Origin: Allorhizocola rhizosphaerae
GTDB taxonomy: Bacteria; Actinomycetota; Actinomycetes; Mycobacteriales; Micromonosporaceae
Reading direction: 5' to 3'
Length of the DNA stretch: 38,362 nt
Assembly (NCBI RefSeq): GCF_003426775.1
Contig: NZ_QJUG01000064.1
Coordinates: forward strand, 1 to 38,362
Shown here: piece after piece, positions 26,153-33,006 of the stretch
Layout of the letters: each line of letters starts with the position of its first letter
Numbering within the stretch: position 1 is the first letter of the stretch
Notes under the pieces: model-generated
Databases searched by the model: none
Told to the model about the DNA's origin: nothing
The model's input: only the letters and a program-made list of their open reading frames with translations
Position numbers and translations under genes: made by a program

Positions 26153-27061
26153 TTGAAGTATCCAAGCATTGGCGTGGTGATTCCGACTCGGGACCGGCCG
26201 GGGTTGTTGAAGCGCGCCATAGCGAGCGTGCGTAGGCAGGACTATCCGGGCGTGCTGCGCATCATCGTCGTCTACGACCAGACGGAGCCCGACTGGCGCC
26301 TCGCGGTCGCGGACGACCCTGCGGTGATGGTGCTCGCCAACTGGCGTACGCCAGGCCTGGCCGGTGCTCGGAACACGGGCATCATGGCGTTGGACACGGA
26401 TCTGGTCGCGTTTTGCGACGACGATGACGTTTGGCACCGCTCGAAGCTGCACAAGCAGGTCGCGTTCATGGGCGATGCGCCGTTTGCCACGTGTTCGATG
26501 GAGGTTGAGTTCGAGGGGCGGGTGCATCCGCGGCTCGCTTTCAAAAACCGCGTGCGGATCGCGGATCTGGCGCGCTCTCGGATGGCCATGCTGCATTCGT
26601 CGAGTTTCCTGGCCAGGCGGGAGGCGCTGCTGCCCGGTGGCGCGATCGGTCCGGTCGCCGAGGACGCGCCCGGTTCGCAAAACGAGGATTGGGACCTGCT
26701 CATCCGCGCGGCCCGGGTCGCGCCCATCGTGCATGTCGACGAGCCGCTGGTGCGTGTGCTTTGGGGCCGGACAAGCTTTTATGCCAACGAGTACGGCACG
26801 AAGATCTCGTCGCTGCGCTGGATGATGGCCCGCCATCCGGAGATCGTGCGCTGTGGCGCCGGCGCGGCACGGGTGTATGGCCAACTCGCGTGCTGGTCGG
26901 TGGCGGCGGGAGATCGCAGGAACGCGTGGCGCTGGGCCGGGCGGACGGTCCGGGCGAACTGGCGCGAGCCGCGCGCGGTCATCGCGCTGGCCGCGCTCAG
27001 CCGGCTCACGTCGGTCGAGAAGGTGCTCGGCAGCCTGCATCGTCGCGGGCACGGGATCTGA
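26153..27061 (+). CDS. Family-2 glycosyltransferase
   Basis: 302 aa from TTG at 26153, supported by GGAGG 7 nt upstream. The GT-A fold opens SIGVVIPTRDRPGLLKRAIASVRRQDYPG (5-33); nucleotide binding is followed by GARNTGIMALDTDLVAFCDDDDVWH with the metal-binding DxD-type cluster (about 89-93). Downstream NEDWDLLIRAAR holds the ED base motif seen in inverting GT2 enzymes. The C-terminal 60 residues are basic and amphipathic but contain no clear membrane helix, so a soluble or peripheral enzyme acting on a nucleotide sugar is inferred. Ends just before repeat copy 2. Confidence 0.9.
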   Translation: MKYPSIGVVIPTRDRPGLLKRAIASVRRQDYPGVLRIIVVYDQTEPDWRLAVADDPAVMVLANWRTPGLAGARNTGIMALDTDLVAFCDDDDVWHRSKLHKQVAFMGDAPFATCSMEVEFEGRVHPRLAFKNRVRIADLARSRMAMLHSSSFLARREALLPGGAIGPVAEDAPGSQNEDWDLLIRAARVAPIVHVDEPLVRVLWGRTSFYANEYGTKISSLRWMMARHPEIVRCGAGAARVYGQLACWSVAAGDRRNAWRWAGRTVRANWREPRAVIALAALSRLTSVEKVLGSLHRRGHGI

Positions 27062-27074
27062 ACTTCCCGGCAGC

Positions 27075-27136
27075 GGCTGGGGTTGAACGCTTTGCGATCA
27101 ACCCCAGCCGCGCCAAGAACACGGCTTCGCCTGAAC
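27075..27136 (+). repeat. Hairpin plus conserved tail, copy 2
   Basis: Perfect 12-bp stem GGCTGGGGTTGA / TCAACCCCAGCC (27075-27110) downstream of the GT2 gene, followed by GCGCCAAGAA and the tail CACGGCTTCGCCTGAAC (27120-27136) identical to that at 16743-16759. TTCGCCTGAAC is then repeated once more in tandem. The stem sequences of the two copies are unrelated while the tail is conserved. Confidence 0.5.
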
Positions 27137-27202
27137 TTCGCCTGAACAGCGTTAAAACGTCCTGTTGGAAATTGTTGGAACACGACGGGTATTGTCGGAC
27201 CC

Positions 27203-28231
27203 GTGAAGAGGGTATCGACCAAGCTCGCGGACGGCCGGGAGCTCATCTACTTCGACGAGCGCGACGACGCGATCCGGGACGGTGTGGACCGGCGCGAGCT
27301 TCCGCCGCCGCCCGCGCCCGCCGACCTGCGGTACGACCCGCTGACTGACGAGTGGGTCGCGATCGCGGCGCACCGCCAGACGCGCACGTTCCTGCCGCGG
27401 ACGGAGGACTGCCCGCTGTGCCCGTCGCGCGACGGGCGGCTCACCGAGGTCCCGGCCGACGACTACGACGTGGTCGTGTTCGAGAACCGGTTCCCGTCGT
27501 TCGCGGGTGAGCGGGGGCGGTGCGAGGTCGTGTGCTTTTCGCCGGACCACTCGGCGAGCTTCAAGGACCTGCCCGTGTCGCGAGTGCGGACTGTGCTTGA
27601 CGCGTTTGCCGATCGGACGGGCGAGTTGTCCCGCATGCGGGGTGTGGAGCACGTGTTCTGCTTCGAGAACCGCGGGGAGGAGATCGGTGTCACGCTCCAC
27701 CATCCCCATGGGCAGATTTATGGGTACCCGTATGTGGCGCCAACGGTCCGGCGATACCTCGATCTCGCCCGGCGGTATGAGGGCGATCATCTGTACGGTG
27801 ACCTGCTCGCACGCGAGCGGGCGTCCGGTGAGCGGGTGATCGCGGGCAACGAACTGTGGACGGCGTTCGTGCCTTATGCGGCCCGCTGGCCGTACGAGAT
27901 CCATCTGGCGCCGCATCGACGGGTGGCTGACCTGTCGGAGCTGACCGAGCAGGAGCGGGCCGCGTGCGCGCCGCTGTGGCTCGAACTGACGCAGCGGCTC
28001 GACGGGCTGTTCGGTGTGCCCATGCCCTATGTGGCGGGGTGGCATCAGGCGCCGGTGCGGGCCGACCGCGACCTGGCCTGGCTGCATTTGCGCATCAGCT
28101 CGATCCGGCGGGCGCCCGGCAAGCTCAAGTACCTCGCCGGGTCGGAGTCGGCGATGGGCGCGTGGGTCAACGATGTGCCTCCGGAGCAGGCAGCGGCCGC
28201 TTTGCGGGCGGTTGTCATACCCGGGTTCTAA
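27203..28231 (+). CDS. galT: Galactose-1-phosphate uridylyltransferase
   Basis: 342 aa from GTG. Leloir-pathway enzyme exchanging UMP between UDP-glucose and galactose-1-phosphate. The zinc-site CPLC (70-73), the nucleotide-binding ENRFPSF (94-100), and the active-site HHPHGQIYGYPY (166-177) with nucleophile His169 are all present. Conserved late blocks are GWHQAP (about 280) and GKLKYLAGSESAMG. It could feed UDP-galactose to the neighbouring glycan genes. No galK or galE is visible in the window; the next gene is a hydrolase 10 bp on. Confidence 0.95.
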   Translation: MKRVSTKLADGRELIYFDERDDAIRDGVDRRELPPPPAPADLRYDPLTDEWVAIAAHRQTRTFLPRTEDCPLCPSRDGRLTEVPADDYDVVVFENRFPSFAGERGRCEVVCFSPDHSASFKDLPVSRVRTVLDAFADRTGELSRMRGVEHVFCFENRGEEIGVTLHHPHGQIYGYPYVAPTVRRYLDLARRYEGDHLYGDLLARERASGERVIAGNELWTAFVPYAARWPYEIHLAPHRRVADLSELTEQERAACAPLWLELTQRLDGLFGVPMPYVAGWHQAPVRADRDLAWLHLRISSIRRAPGKLKYLAGSESAMGAWVNDVPPEQAAAALRAVVIPGF

Positions 28232-28241
28232 GCTTTGGCGC

Positions 28242-29060
28242 GTGAGAGTCGAGGTCTCGCGCGGGGTGTGGCTCAACGTCCTGACCGCGGATGGTGCCGG
28301 TCAGGCGTTCGTGTTGGTGCATGGGCTTTCGTCCAACGCGCGGTTGTGGGGTGAGGTCGCGGCGGCGCTGAGCCGCGCCGGTCATCCATCCTATTCGATC
28401 GATCTGCGCAGCCACGGCGAGTCGTCCACCGTCGACACGGGCCACGACACGGTTACTGCCGCCGCCGACGTGGCCACGGTCATCCGCGAGCTCCTGCTCG
28501 ACCGGCCGGTGGTGGCCGGTCAGTCGTGGGGCGGCAACGTGGTGGTGCGCCTGGCCGCCAAGCAGCCCGAGCTGGTCGGCGCCATCGGGCTGGTCGACGG
28601 CGGCTGGATCGACCTGCGGGAGGCGTTCGACGGCTGGGAGTCGTGCGAGCGCATCCTGCGCCCGGCCAACATGGATTCGGTGACCGAAACGACGCTGCGC
28701 CAGTGGATGGGCAGGTCCCACCCCGACTGGTCCCCGGCGGCGGTCGAGGCGGCCGTGGCCAACTTCCGGGTGCGGGCCGACGGCACGCTTGAGCGGCGCC
28801 TGTCCATCGACAACCACATGCGCATCCTGCGGTCCATGTGGGACGATCCGCCCTCGCCTGACCTGCCGCTGGTGACCGTGCCCGCGCTGCTCATGCCGGC
28901 GCAGGCGGCGGGCAGCGAGCGCGGGCGGCGGATCGAGACGGCCGCGCGGCAGATGCCCTCGGCGACCATCGTTTGGTATGAGGGGGGCGACCACGACCTG
29001 CACGCCCAGCAGCCCGAGCGGGTGGCCGCCGACCTGCTCAAGCTCGCGAGGGCGTCATGA
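28242..29060 (+). CDS. Alpha/beta-hydrolase
   Basis: 272 aa from GTG at 28242. The oxyanion loop LVHGLSSNARLW (about 24-35), the nucleophile elbow GQSWGG and the late histidine in GGDHDLH give an intact Ser-Asp/Glu-His set. The cap region contains Trp-rich segments (LRQWMGRSHPDWSP). Substrate cannot be deduced; the family covers esterases, lactonases and epoxide hydrolases. Translationally coupled (ATGA overlap) to the S51/CysRS-tail fusion gene, which suggests a shared pathway. Confidence 0.88.
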   Translation: MRVEVSRGVWLNVLTADGAGQAFVLVHGLSSNARLWGEVAAALSRAGHPSYSIDLRSHGESSTVDTGHDTVTAAADVATVIRELLLDRPVVAGQSWGGNVVVRLAAKQPELVGAIGLVDGGWIDLREAFDGWESCERILRPANMDSVTETTLRQWMGRSHPDWSPAAVEAAVANFRVRADGTLERRLSIDNHMRILRSMWDDPPSPDLPLVTVPALLMPAQAAGSERGRRIETAARQMPSATIVWYEGGDHDLHAQQPERVAADLLKLARAS

Positions 29061-30283
29061 CCCGCTTGCTGGTCATCATGGGGTCGGGCGAGACCACGCC
29101 CACCATGATCAAGCCGCATCGCCGCATCTTCGAGTCCCTGCCGGTGGAGTCCGGGGCGGTCATGCTCGACACGCCCTACGGGTTCCAGCTCAACGCCGAC
29201 GAGATCAGCGCCCGCGCGGTGGGCTACTTCGCGCAGAGCGTCGGGCGCGACATCGAGGTGGTCTCGTGGCGCACGCCGCCCGATCAGGCGCTGGAGCGGG
29301 AGCGGGCGCTCACCGCGATCCGCTCGGCCGGCTGGGTGTTCGCCGGGCCGGGCTCGCCGACCTATGCGCTGCGCCAGTGGCGCGACACCGAGATCCCGGC
29401 GCTGCTGACCAAGGCCGAGGCGCTCGTGTTCGCCAGTGCGGCCGCGCTCACCCTGGGCTCGCACTGCATCCCGGTCTACGAGATCTACAAGGCGGGCATC
29501 AGCCCGCATTGGGAGCCGGGGCTCGACATCTTCCGCGAGCTGACCGGCGTGCCCGCGGTCGTCATCCCGCACTACGACAACGCCGAGGGCGGCCACCACG
29601 ACACGCGCTACTGCTACCTCGGCGAGCCACGACTGTCCTATCTGGAGCGACAGCTGCCGCCCGAGACCCTGATCGTGGGGGTCGATGAGCACACGGCCCT
29701 GGTCTGCGACCTCGACGCGGGCACGGCCTCGGTGGTGGGCAACGGCGGGCTGACGTTGCGGCGCAACGGTTTGAGCACCCGATTCGCCACCGGTGCGGTG
29801 CTCCCGCTCACGCTCGACGCCCCGTCCGGCACGGCCACGCCCGTTTCGGCCCCAGCTTCGGCCCCGCCCTCAGCCGGGCAGGGCGTCGCGGCGTGGGCGC
29901 ATGCGGCCTCCTTGCGCGTGGCCGCCGACGAGCTCGAAGCGCACTTCATGCTCGCACTGTCCAATCGCGACTTTGACGGGTGCGTGGCGGCCACGCTGGA
30001 GCTGGAGCAGATCATCGCCGACTGGAGCGGCGACACCCTCACCTCCGACGACGGCGACCACGCCCGCGGGCTGCTGCGCAGCATGATCGTGCGGCTGGGC
30101 ACGCTCGCGGTCGACCCGGCCACCGTCCTCGCCCCGCTGGTCGACCGCATGCTCGCGCTGCGCACCCAGGCCCGCGCCGAGCGCGACTTCACCACCTCCG
30201 ACCGGGTGCGCGATCTGCTCATCGCGGCCGGCATCGAGGTCCGCGACACGCCCGACGGCACCACCTGGTCCCTGACCGCCTGA
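29057..30283 (+). CDS. Class-I glutamine amidotransferase/S51-like protein with CysRS-like C-terminal domain
   Basis: 408 aa. Residues 1-250 resemble the peptidase S51/type-1 amidotransferase-like fold: LLVIMGSGETTPTM (4-17), VMLDTPYGFQLNAD (35-48), FAGPGSPTYAL (95-105), and a candidate nucleophile Ser128 in VFASAAALTLG, a looser version of GxSAGA. After an Ala/Pro/Ser linker (255-280) comes a helical region and then, at 361-406, LVDRMLALRTQARAERDFTTSDRVRDLLIAAGIEVRDTPDGTTW. This matches the C-terminal tail of cysteinyl-tRNA synthetases and MshC-type ligases, without their catalytic domain. Role unknown; a tRNA- or cysteinyl-related substrate is possible. Coupled to the hydrolase gene. Confidence 0.85.
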   Translation: MTRLLVIMGSGETTPTMIKPHRRIFESLPVESGAVMLDTPYGFQLNADEISARAVGYFAQSVGRDIEVVSWRTPPDQALERERALTAIRSAGWVFAGPGSPTYALRQWRDTEIPALLTKAEALVFASAAALTLGSHCIPVYEIYKAGISPHWEPGLDIFRELTGVPAVVIPHYDNAEGGHHDTRYCYLGEPRLSYLERQLPPETLIVGVDEHTALVCDLDAGTASVVGNGGLTLRRNGLSTRFATGAVLPLTLDAPSGTATPVSAPASAPPSAGQGVAAWAHAASLRVAADELEAHFMLALSNRDFDGCVAATLELEQIIADWSGDTLTSDDGDHARGLLRSMIVRLGTLAVDPATVLAPLVDRMLALRTQARAERDFTTSDRVRDLLIAAGIEVRDTPDGTTWSLTA

Positions 30284-30303
30284 CGGTCCAGCGCCGGGGT
30301 CAC

Positions 30304-30379
30304 TCGCGGGCCGGTCCCCGGGCAGTCTCGGTTCACGCAGATTCGCGGCCGGTCCCCGGGCAGTCCTGGTTCACGCAGA
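30304..30379 (+). repeat. 38-bp tandem direct repeat (two units)
   Basis: Units at 30304-30341 and 30342-30379 share CGGTCCCCGGGCAGT and GGTTCACGCAGA with only a few differences. They lie between the S51-like fusion gene and the TetR operator. No third full unit is present. Confidence 0.75.
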
Positions 30380-30407
30380 TTGTGGTTTGACATCGACGGT
30401 CCGCCGA

Positions 30408-30429
30408 TGCAAGCATGTACTTGCTTGCA
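30408..30429. promoter_or_regulatory. TetR-type palindromic operator
   Basis: TGCAAGCA and TGCTTGCA are perfect 8-bp inverted arms separated by 6 bp (TGTACT), 15 bp before the TetR start codon. Size and position fit an autoregulatory operator that would also control the co-transcribed HXXEE gene. Confidence 0.75.
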
Positions 30430-30444
30430 CAAGGAGAGGTGGGA

Positions 30445-31029
30445 ATGTCAAATCGAGAATGGGACGCCACCCAAACCGCCGTTCTGGACGCGGTGATCGC
30501 ATGTGCCAACGAGAGCGGGTTTCGGTCGCTCACCACCCGCCGCGTCGCCGAGGTCGCCGGGGTCAACGAGGTCACGATCTTCCGCCGCTTCGGATCGAAG
30601 GCGCAGCTGATTGCCGCAGCGTTCGAGCGTGAGGCCTCGGAGATCGGTGCGCAGGTGGGCGAATACACCGGAGACCTGCACGCCGACCTGGAGCGGATCG
30701 TCGCGGCCATCTGGAATGCCGCCGGACGCCGCCGGCTGACGATCCCGGTCATCCTCTCCGAACTGGCCACCAATGAGGAGCTTCGCGCGGCCGCCGGCCA
30801 TTCGATGAATATGGTCGGCAAGGTCGCCGCCATCCTCGCCCGCTACCAAAACGACGGGTTGCTGGTCAAAGAGCCGCCGCTGCTGGCACACGCGTCGCTT
30901 GTCGGGCCGCTGGTTTTCCTCGGCATCGTCAGCCGGCTCCTGCCCGAACCGCCCGCCGTCGACATCGCCGACCACGTGCGGCGTTTTCTCGAAGGCCACG
31001 CCACAGGCCCCCTCAAGAAGGAGAAATGA
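30445..31029 (+). CDS. TetR/AcrR family transcriptional regulator
   Basis: 194 aa from ATG at 30445, with AAGGAG about 8 nt upstream; an upstream ATG at 30415 would lie inside the operator. The N-terminal helix-turn-helix is clear (about 8-54: AVLDAVIACANESGFRSLTTRRVAEVAGVNEVTIFRRFGSKAQLIAAAF). The C-terminal ligand/dimer domain ends VDIADHVRRFLEGHA. It probably represses itself and the overlapping membrane-protein gene, releasing on an unknown ligand. Confidence 0.93.
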   Translation: MSNREWDATQTAVLDAVIACANESGFRSLTTRRVAEVAGVNEVTIFRRFGSKAQLIAAAFEREASEIGAQVGEYTGDLHADLERIVAAIWNAAGRRRLTIPVILSELATNEELRAAAGHSMNMVGKVAAILARYQNDGLLVKEPPLLAHASLVGPLVFLGIVSRLLPEPPAVDIADHVRRFLEGHATGPLKKEK

Positions 31030-31676
31030 TGTCCATCGCAACTCCGGTTGCCGTGCCGGCCCCGGTTTACTCGGTGACCGACTACCGCCGTTATACCCGG
31101 GCGACCCAATGGCTCAATGGCGGTGGCGCGGTCCTCGCCATCGCACTCGGTGTCTTCATCCTCATCGATCCCGTCCGGCGCACGAGCCCCGATTGGCTGT
31201 TCTGGCTGATCTGGCCGATGGCCACGCTGCACACCGTCGAGGAATACATATTCCCCGGCGGCTTCCTGCGGTACTTCAACGGCGTCGCGTGGGGCAGCTC
31301 CGACCCACACGGGCCACTCACGGCCCGGCGCGCATTCCTGACCGACGCGGTGGCCGGCGTGATCAACCCGATCGTGCTGCTGGGGATGAGCCTTGTGTAT
31401 CTGCCGGCGGTCTGGTTCTTCTACTCCGTGTTATGGATCAACGGTTTCTTTCACCTCACGGAGACCATCAAGACCGGCCGCTACTTCCCCGGTGCGATCA
31501 CCGGCACGCTGCTGTATCTCCCCGGGTTCACCGCCATCACGTACTTCTACGTGCAGCGCGGCATCATCTCCGGGCTCGATCTCGCGGTGACCTTCGCGCT
31601 CGCGCTCGTCTTCACCGCCGGGTTCTTCTACCAGGTCCGGCGCTGGCAGCGCGCCGACAGTCAAGTTACGCGCTAA
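31026..31676 (+). CDS. HXXEE-domain membrane protein
   Basis: 216 aa; its ATG overlaps the TetR stop by 4 nt (an ATG 3 nt later is an alternative). The family motif HxxEE appears as LHTVEEYIFPGGF (about 69-81) in the first half. Hydrophobic segments lie at about 33-48, 57-69, 110-135, 137-151 and 165-205. Members are uncharacterised membrane proteins with conserved His and Glu suggesting metal binding or an enzymatic role. Likely the main target of the TetR regulator. Its last codons form the left arm of the inverted repeat at 31671-31779. Confidence 0.85.
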   Translation: MMSIATPVAVPAPVYSVTDYRRYTRATQWLNGGGAVLAIALGVFILIDPVRRTSPDWLFWLIWPMATLHTVEEYIFPGGFLRYFNGVAWGSSDPHGPLTARRAFLTDAVAGVINPIVLLGMSLVYLPAVWFFYSVLWINGFFHLTETIKTGRYFPGAITGTLLYLPGFTAITYFYVQRGIISGLDLAVTFALALVFTAGFFYQVRRWQRADSQVTR

Positions 31677-31779
31677 GCAGGTCGCCAAAAGCCTGTCCGT
31701 AACGTCGGCGACCGGGGCCAGGTCAGCCCAGAACTATCCGCCGAAGTTACGGACAACAATTCTGAGCAGGTGCTTAGCG
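31671..31779. repeat. Nested inverted-repeat element
   Basis: Left arm CGCTAAGCA (31671-31679), 15 bp, GTCCGTAAC (31695-31703) and GTCGGCG. The right arm is the reverse complement, with CGCCGAA (31739-31745), GTTACGGAC (31746-31754), 16 bp and TGCTTAGCG (31771-31779). Spacing is nearly the same in both arms although the spacers differ. The left arm covers the HXXEE stop codon and the right arm encodes the last residues of the aldehyde dehydrogenase remnant. Confidence 0.65.
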
Positions 31780-32246
31780 TAGACGCCTTGGAGGTGGCTG
31801 GTGCGCAGGATGGGGAAACCGGCCTCGCCCCGACGCCGCCCGATCGACCGATGCCGCCGTGTGTCGGGAGGCGCCGGTGACAGCTCAGGTGCGAGTCGTT
31901 GACGCGCAGGTTGCCGCCGTTGGCCATCCGCGCCAGAAACCGGTCGACCACAGCGGGATCGCGGCTCCACAGCCAATTGCGCAAGCCATAGCGGTTGGTT
32001 CATGAAATCGATGGCGTCGTCCAAAAGGGACCGTGCCGCAGCGGGAACGACCACGGGAAGCGGTGGGAAGAAGGCCTCCTCGCGCACCACGCGATGCTCG
32101 GAAGCCGCTTGCAGGCCATCGATTCGCAGCACCGTGGGCTGGAGAAACAGCGGGCCGAGGTCTCCTGCGCCGCAGACGAGCGAGGCGCCGTGGTCGAGGG
32201 CCTCATGCAGCCATTCGATGCCGGGCAACTGCGCAGCACATGATCG
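31734..32246 (-). pseudogene. Aldehyde dehydrogenase C-terminal remnant
   Basis: The 5' part reads LPGIEWLHEALDHGASLVCG...LFLQPTVLRIDGL...VREEAFFPPLPVVVP...DDAIDFMN, which resembles the ALDH region of GA...G...lqPTvl...EE.FgPvlpv....dAi...N. Near 31990 it shifts to a second frame (LRNWLWSRDPAVVDRFLARMANGGNLRVNDSHLS, then LPTHGGIGRSGG), and later returns to the first (GEAGFPILRTSHLQGVYAKHLLRIV), ending at a TAG at 31734. The N-terminal two thirds, including the catalytic Cys region, are missing: the fragment begins next to the methyltransferase stop. At least two frameshifts plus truncation make this a decayed pseudogene rather than a sequencing artefact. Confidence 0.75.
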
Positions 32247-32258
32247 ACGCGGAAGGGG

Positions 32259-33002
32259 TTAGGGGGTGCGGCGGGCTATGTAGAGGACGTTGACGGCCCA
32301 GCGGTCGCCGCAGCCGGTGCGCGCGACGAAGTCGTCGACGAACATGGCGAACGGGCGCAGCCAGGGGCGACAGTACCAACCCTGCGTGAATATGGCGAAG
32401 CCGCGCCGCTCGACGATGGTGAACCCGTGCCGCTCCAGCAACTCCGACACCTCCTCGTGGTCGAGCTCCTCGAACCACGGCGCCCCGTGATAGCGCCGGT
32501 GCCGCAGGTGCCGCAGCGACTGCCGGTTGCCGTGATTTTCCACGATCAGCAGCCCGGCATCGTAGTTGCGCAATGCCTTGGCAGCGAACGCAATCATCCG
32601 CTCACGCAGGTTGGAGTCAGCGTTGAGCAGCGAGCGGAAGATGGTCACGAGCACGGGTGTGTCGCTGGGCGCCGGGTCGGGCACGTCACCCGTCGCCTCG
32701 ATCAGGTGCAACTGTCCATAAACACCGGTCTCGATCGCCTTGGCCAGCATGGCTTCGGAAGTATCGTATCCGTGCGCACCCCGCACCAGCCCGTGCAAGA
32801 TGCGGATGGCCCGCCCGGTGCCGCAGGCGAAATCGTGCTGCACCGGCCGCCGGTAGGGGAAGGCCCGTTTGACGAGCCGCCGCAGATAGGCCCGCTGCCG
32901 TTTATTGATCGCCGACGGGTAGCTGTCCGGTGCGAACACAACCTGTTCGTATTTGGCGACCGTCGCCTCGTCCTGGAAGATCTCCGTGTAGTCGGCCCGC
33001 AT
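32259..33002 (-). CDS. SAM-dependent methyltransferase (class I)
   Basis: 247 aa; AGGAGG lies 7 nt before the ATG. Motif I DFACGTG (57-63) is followed by GYDTSEAMLAKA (adenosyl/ribose-binding acidic loop) and a helix-strand order typical of Rossmann methyltransferases. LVTIFRSLLNADSNLRERMIAFAAKAL resembles the post-motif region of small-molecule methyltransferases. The acceptor is unknown; in this operon a sugar or polysaccharide hydroxyl is likely. It lies 4 nt after the flippase stop as the last intact gene of the polysaccharide operon. Confidence 0.88.
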   Translation of the reverse strand: MRADYTEIFQDEATVAKYEQVVFAPDSYPSAINKRQRAYLRRLVKRAFPYRRPVQHDFACGTGRAIRILHGLVRGAHGYDTSEAMLAKAIETGVYGQLHLIEATGDVPDPAPSDTPVLVTIFRSLLNADSNLRERMIAFAAKALRNYDAGLLIVENHGNRQSLRHLRHRRYHGAPWFEELDHEEVSELLERHGFTIVERRGFAIFTQGWYCRPWLRPFAMFVDDFVARTGCGDRWAVNVLYIARRTP

Positions 33003-33006
33003 CTGA

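Noticed and set aside
30415-30445. Alternative TetR start at 30415
   Set aside because: It would begin inside the palindromic operator and has no Shine-Dalgarno, whereas the ATG at 30445 has AAGGAG in position.
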